From the NCBI GenBank assembly GCA_020444425.1, contig JAHLLB010000043.1, positions 1 to 39,453 on the forward strand: a stretch of 39,453 bases of DNA. The letters run 5' to 3'. The notes below the pieces were generated by a model, which was given only the letters and a program-made list of their open reading frames with translations, was not told the DNA's origin and ran no database searches. How positions within the stretch are numbered: the stretch's first letter is position 1; the number at the start of each line of letters is the position of its first letter. The position numbers and the translations under genes were made by a program. Positions 37,103 to 39,453 of the stretch are shown here, in pieces. The stretch is from a bacterium. Its GTDB lineage: Bacteria; Electryoneota; Electryoneia; Electryoneales; Electryoneaceae.

Positions 37103-39406
37103 ATGACGAAGCGTATTCTCTCCATTGCCTGCCTTGCGATTTTCTGTCTTATTTCCCTCGTCCACGCCCAGACCTGGACACAGATTGGACCGTACGATCT
37201 CGATGGAGGTAAAACGTGGATCGATCCACATCGGGAAGGCGTGCTGTTCGTCGAAACCAGCGAAGGAATGCAGCGATCCGCCGATAACGGTGACACGTGG
37301 AACGAAGTTCTGTTCGACATTGACGATGTTGGCATTTCTGTGCTGCAGTTTCACCCGGTTTCGCCTGACACGGTCTGGGTACTGGGCTACTGGGGTTGGA
37401 TTCAGCAATCCTGGTTCTTCAGTACCGATGGCACCGAGTTTCAGGCTTGGGACTTCGACTTCCCTCCGGAATTGGATGGCGAAAATGAACCAGGAGTCAA
37501 GTTTCGTTACGATCCATTTGCCACGGACCATCTGCTCGCCTGCCTGCCACATCATGAGCCAACATGGTTCGCCGAGAGCTGGGATGGTGGCGATACCTGG
37601 TCGGACGCGTGGGAATTTGCCGGGATGCCGGATTCGCTGTACTGGTTTGGATCGGCTGTCCAAGACCTTGCGTTCGATCCGCACCAGCAGGATCGCCTGA
37701 TCGCCACGGTTGATTACTACCTGTTTCCAACAACAATGTCAACGTTGATCCAGAGCCTGGACGGCGGCCAGACATGGCAGCCGATTGCTGACGAGCCTAC
37801 GTACATAGCCGACGCCACCGGAGGCATCCAGTTCCACCCGACCATTCCCGGTCTGCTGTTCGCCCGGTACAACGGCTTTTATGAACCGGGCTACTACCTC
37901 AGCGAACAATACGTATCCTTTGATAACGGCCAGACCCTGGTCGATGTCCCGGACCCGGTCGGAAATCACTCCACCATCCAGATCATGCCGGATGGCACAA
38001 TCTTCGCCTCCAATCGTCACGGCATCTACGAGAGTGACAATGGGCAAAACTGGTCTGCCATTCTGCCGGAGGAAGCCCGCTGGCCATTGACCTTCGCGGA
38101 TTGGAATTATGGACCGCCAAACGTTCACATCGCCCCATGGGATCACGATCATATTTTCCTGAACGGCTATGGTCAGCTCTTCCGCAGCAATAACGGCGGC
38201 GTAACCTGGCAGGATTATGGTCCGGCTGGCATCTACAAGCCACTCGAGGGCATTGTCGCCAGCCCGAACGGGCAAACGTTGTATGCTTACTCCCGTTCCG
38301 GTGTGTCGTTGAGCACTGATGGCGGGGACACGTGGCAGCGTCTGTTCTCCGCAGTTGATCCCATCATCGCCGTCTCGCCAACAAATCCGGAACGTGTCCT
38401 CTTCCGCTGGTTCAACGCTTCCGACTACACACCCTATCAGGAAGAACTGCAACTGTCCATGGATCAGGGTCTACACTGGGGCGCAATTCTCGATGCTCAT
38501 CCTGATGCATTCGCGTTTGACCCACAAGACCCGGACCGCATCTACACCAGCGCGAACAACCGTTACAGCACCGACGGCGGGCAGACGTGGCAGCAGGCAG
38601 ACCTGGACAACGGAGTGGACGTGTTCCGGTTTGACCGGGACGAACCAAGCGCTGTCTATGCACTCACCCGGTATTCCGGTGTGTCGAAGAGCGAAGACGA
38701 TGGCGCCACGTATACCCTCTGGGGTGATCCGGATTTCGGGTACGTTGACGCCGATTTCCGTGCCGGTGACGATCACGCCGTATTCTTCGATCCCTACCCC
38801 GGCAACGAGTTCGCGCTCTATTCCCACGACAACGGGCTGACGTTCGACCATGCCGTCACCTCTCCGCCAGAGCCGCGAACCGACATACTCCTGTTCACAC
38901 CGTCCGGTGCGCTGGTGGCGTTGTGCGAGGACGGCCTCTATGAATCCACCGACGAAGGCCTGAGCTGGCAACGTGTCGCCGGTGACTATCCCGTCTATCT
39001 GGCTTCCTACGATTACCCGACCGCATGGACCATCGCGGACAATGGTACCGTCTTCATCGCGGCCGAGGACGGTGGTCTGTGGCGTGGGGAAGAGGTGCTC
39101 GGCGTAGATGACAATAACCAATCCGCGCCTGTCGCAAACGAGTTCGACCTGCCGAACGTTTACCCCAACCCGTTCAACCCGGAGCTGACGGTCACCGTCA
39201 CACTGCCCGCGCCGTCCGAGGTCGAGCTGCGGATCGTCAACATCGCCGGGCAGACCGTTGCGACACTGACCCACGGCGAAACCCTCAGCACGGGCACGCA
39301 CGATTTCAGCTTCGACGGCTCTCCCTTCGCCAGCGGGATCTATTTTGTGCGGGCGGAGATGCCGGGACGCCAGACTCAGCTGCGCAAGGTGACTCTCTTG
39401 AAATAA
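37103..39406 (+). CDS. T9SS-sorted sialidase-like Asp-box (BNR) repeat protein
   Basis: 767 residues from ATG at 37103. Signal peptide MTKRILSIACLAIFCLISLV followed by HAQ. About 12 Asp-box motifs S/T-x-D-x-G-x-T-W follow at intervals of 50-70 residues: SADNGDTWNE, SWDGGDTWSD, SLDGGQTWQP, SDNGQNWSA, NNGGVTWQDYG, STDGGDTWQRL, STDGGQTWQQ and DEGLSWQRV among them. This is the pattern of sialidase/Vps10-type beta-propellers. No full sialidase Arg triad or catalytic Tyr/Glu set could be assigned, so it is more likely a binding or structural propeller than an enzyme. The sorting domain (NVYPNPFNPELTVTVTLPAP to KVTLLK) closes it. It is the only T9SS cargo here on the plus strand and the only one without a Y module. 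Confidence 0.85.
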   Translation: MTKRILSIACLAIFCLISLVHAQTWTQIGPYDLDGGKTWIDPHREGVLFVETSEGMQRSADNGDTWNEVLFDIDDVGISVLQFHPVSPDTVWVLGYWGWIQQSWFFSTDGTEFQAWDFDFPPELDGENEPGVKFRYDPFATDHLLACLPHHEPTWFAESWDGGDTWSDAWEFAGMPDSLYWFGSAVQDLAFDPHQQDRLIATVDYYLFPTTMSTLIQSLDGGQTWQPIADEPTYIADATGGIQFHPTIPGLLFARYNGFYEPGYYLSEQYVSFDNGQTLVDVPDPVGNHSTIQIMPDGTIFASNRHGIYESDNGQNWSAILPEEARWPLTFADWNYGPPNVHIAPWDHDHIFLNGYGQLFRSNNGGVTWQDYGPAGIYKPLEGIVASPNGQTLYAYSRSGVSLSTDGGDTWQRLFSAVDPIIAVSPTNPERVLFRWFNASDYTPYQEELQLSMDQGLHWGAILDAHPDAFAFDPQDPDRIYTSANNRYSTDGGQTWQQADLDNGVDVFRFDRDEPSAVYALTRYSGVSKSEDDGATYTLWGDPDFGYVDADFRAGDDHAVFFDPYPGNEFALYSHDNGLTFDHAVTSPPEPRTDILLFTPSGALVALCEDGLYESTDEGLSWQRVAGDYPVYLASYDYPTAWTIADNGTVFIAAEDGGLWRGEEVLGVDDNNQSAPVANEFDLPNVYPNPFNPELTVTVTLPAPSEVELRIVNIAGQTVATLTHGETLSTGTHDFSFDGSPFASGIYFVRAEMPGRQTQLRKVTLLK

Positions 39407-39453
39407 GGAATATTTTCCGGTAGGTGTTTTGGATCGTTTGCTGATGCGGGTTT

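Noticed and set aside
37103..39406. Active sialidase
   Set aside because: Asp boxes alone do not make a sialidase; the catalytic Arg triad and Tyr/Glu pair could not be assigned, so only the propeller is annotated.

Overview
The window looks like a chromosomal segment from an uncultured bacterium of the FCB superphylum (the neighbourhood of Zixibacteria, Latescibacteria, Electryoneota or Marinimicrobia; the exact phylum is an inference). The main reason is nine secreted proteins that end in a type IX secretion (T9SS) type A C-terminal sorting domain (YPNPFNP near its start, GLYFVRA near its end). Other signs are strong AGGAGG/AGGGGG ribosome-binding sites, one clear sigma70-like promoter, and many rho-independent terminators. 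No T9SS machinery gene lies in the window.

Layout. (1) 1-506: the 5' part of a tyrosine-recombinase integrase, running off the left edge, next to the 3' end of tRNA-Arg(CCT). This is probably the end of an integrative element lying mostly to the left. (2) 638-779: gene-free, low-complexity tandem repeats. (3) 905-4312: a tight four-gene operon of a zinc-less MDR dehydrogenase, a degenerate 6-pyruvoyl-tetrahydropterin-synthase-like protein, a GT4 glycosyltransferase and a SAM methyltransferase. It looks like a small-molecule (possibly pterin-glycoside) pathway and overlaps tail-to-tail with a PlsC-like acyltransferase. (4) 5250-10514: an alpha/beta hydrolase, a renalase-like FAD oxidoreductase, a small outer-membrane beta-barrel with its own promoter and terminator, a PrxQ/BCP peroxiredoxin and a BtrH/C39-like protein. 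(5) 10634-15324: two duplicated 131-residue secreted proteins, a STAS-like protein, a membrane-anchored octaheme cytochrome and a 64-residue protein.

(6) 15598-34635: the dominant feature, eight consecutive minus-strand genes for large modular secreted proteins, most with their own terminator. They are assembled from a few recurring modules: a 'GG-YD' beta-sandwich (called Y here), an N-terminal FDD module (F), two related concanavalin/LamG-like modules (A and B), beta-propellers (14 LVIVD repeats; 7 FG-GAP repeats), CBM20-like and OB-like modules, and the sorting domain (T). Y also forms nearly the whole of the two small proteins in region 5, so ten Y copies occur in about 24 kb. The DNA shows long identical tracts among sorting-domain regions and one gene that looks like a fusion of two others, pointing to active shuffling and gene conversion. 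(7) 34855-39406: AMP-forming acetyl-CoA synthetase and a ninth T9SS cargo with Asp-box repeats on the plus strand.

Function as a whole: the array is best read as an expanded repertoire of surface or released binding proteins, probably for carbohydrate or particle capture. The cytochrome, peroxiredoxin and Acs are respiratory or housekeeping genes. All functions are inferred from sequence motifs only.
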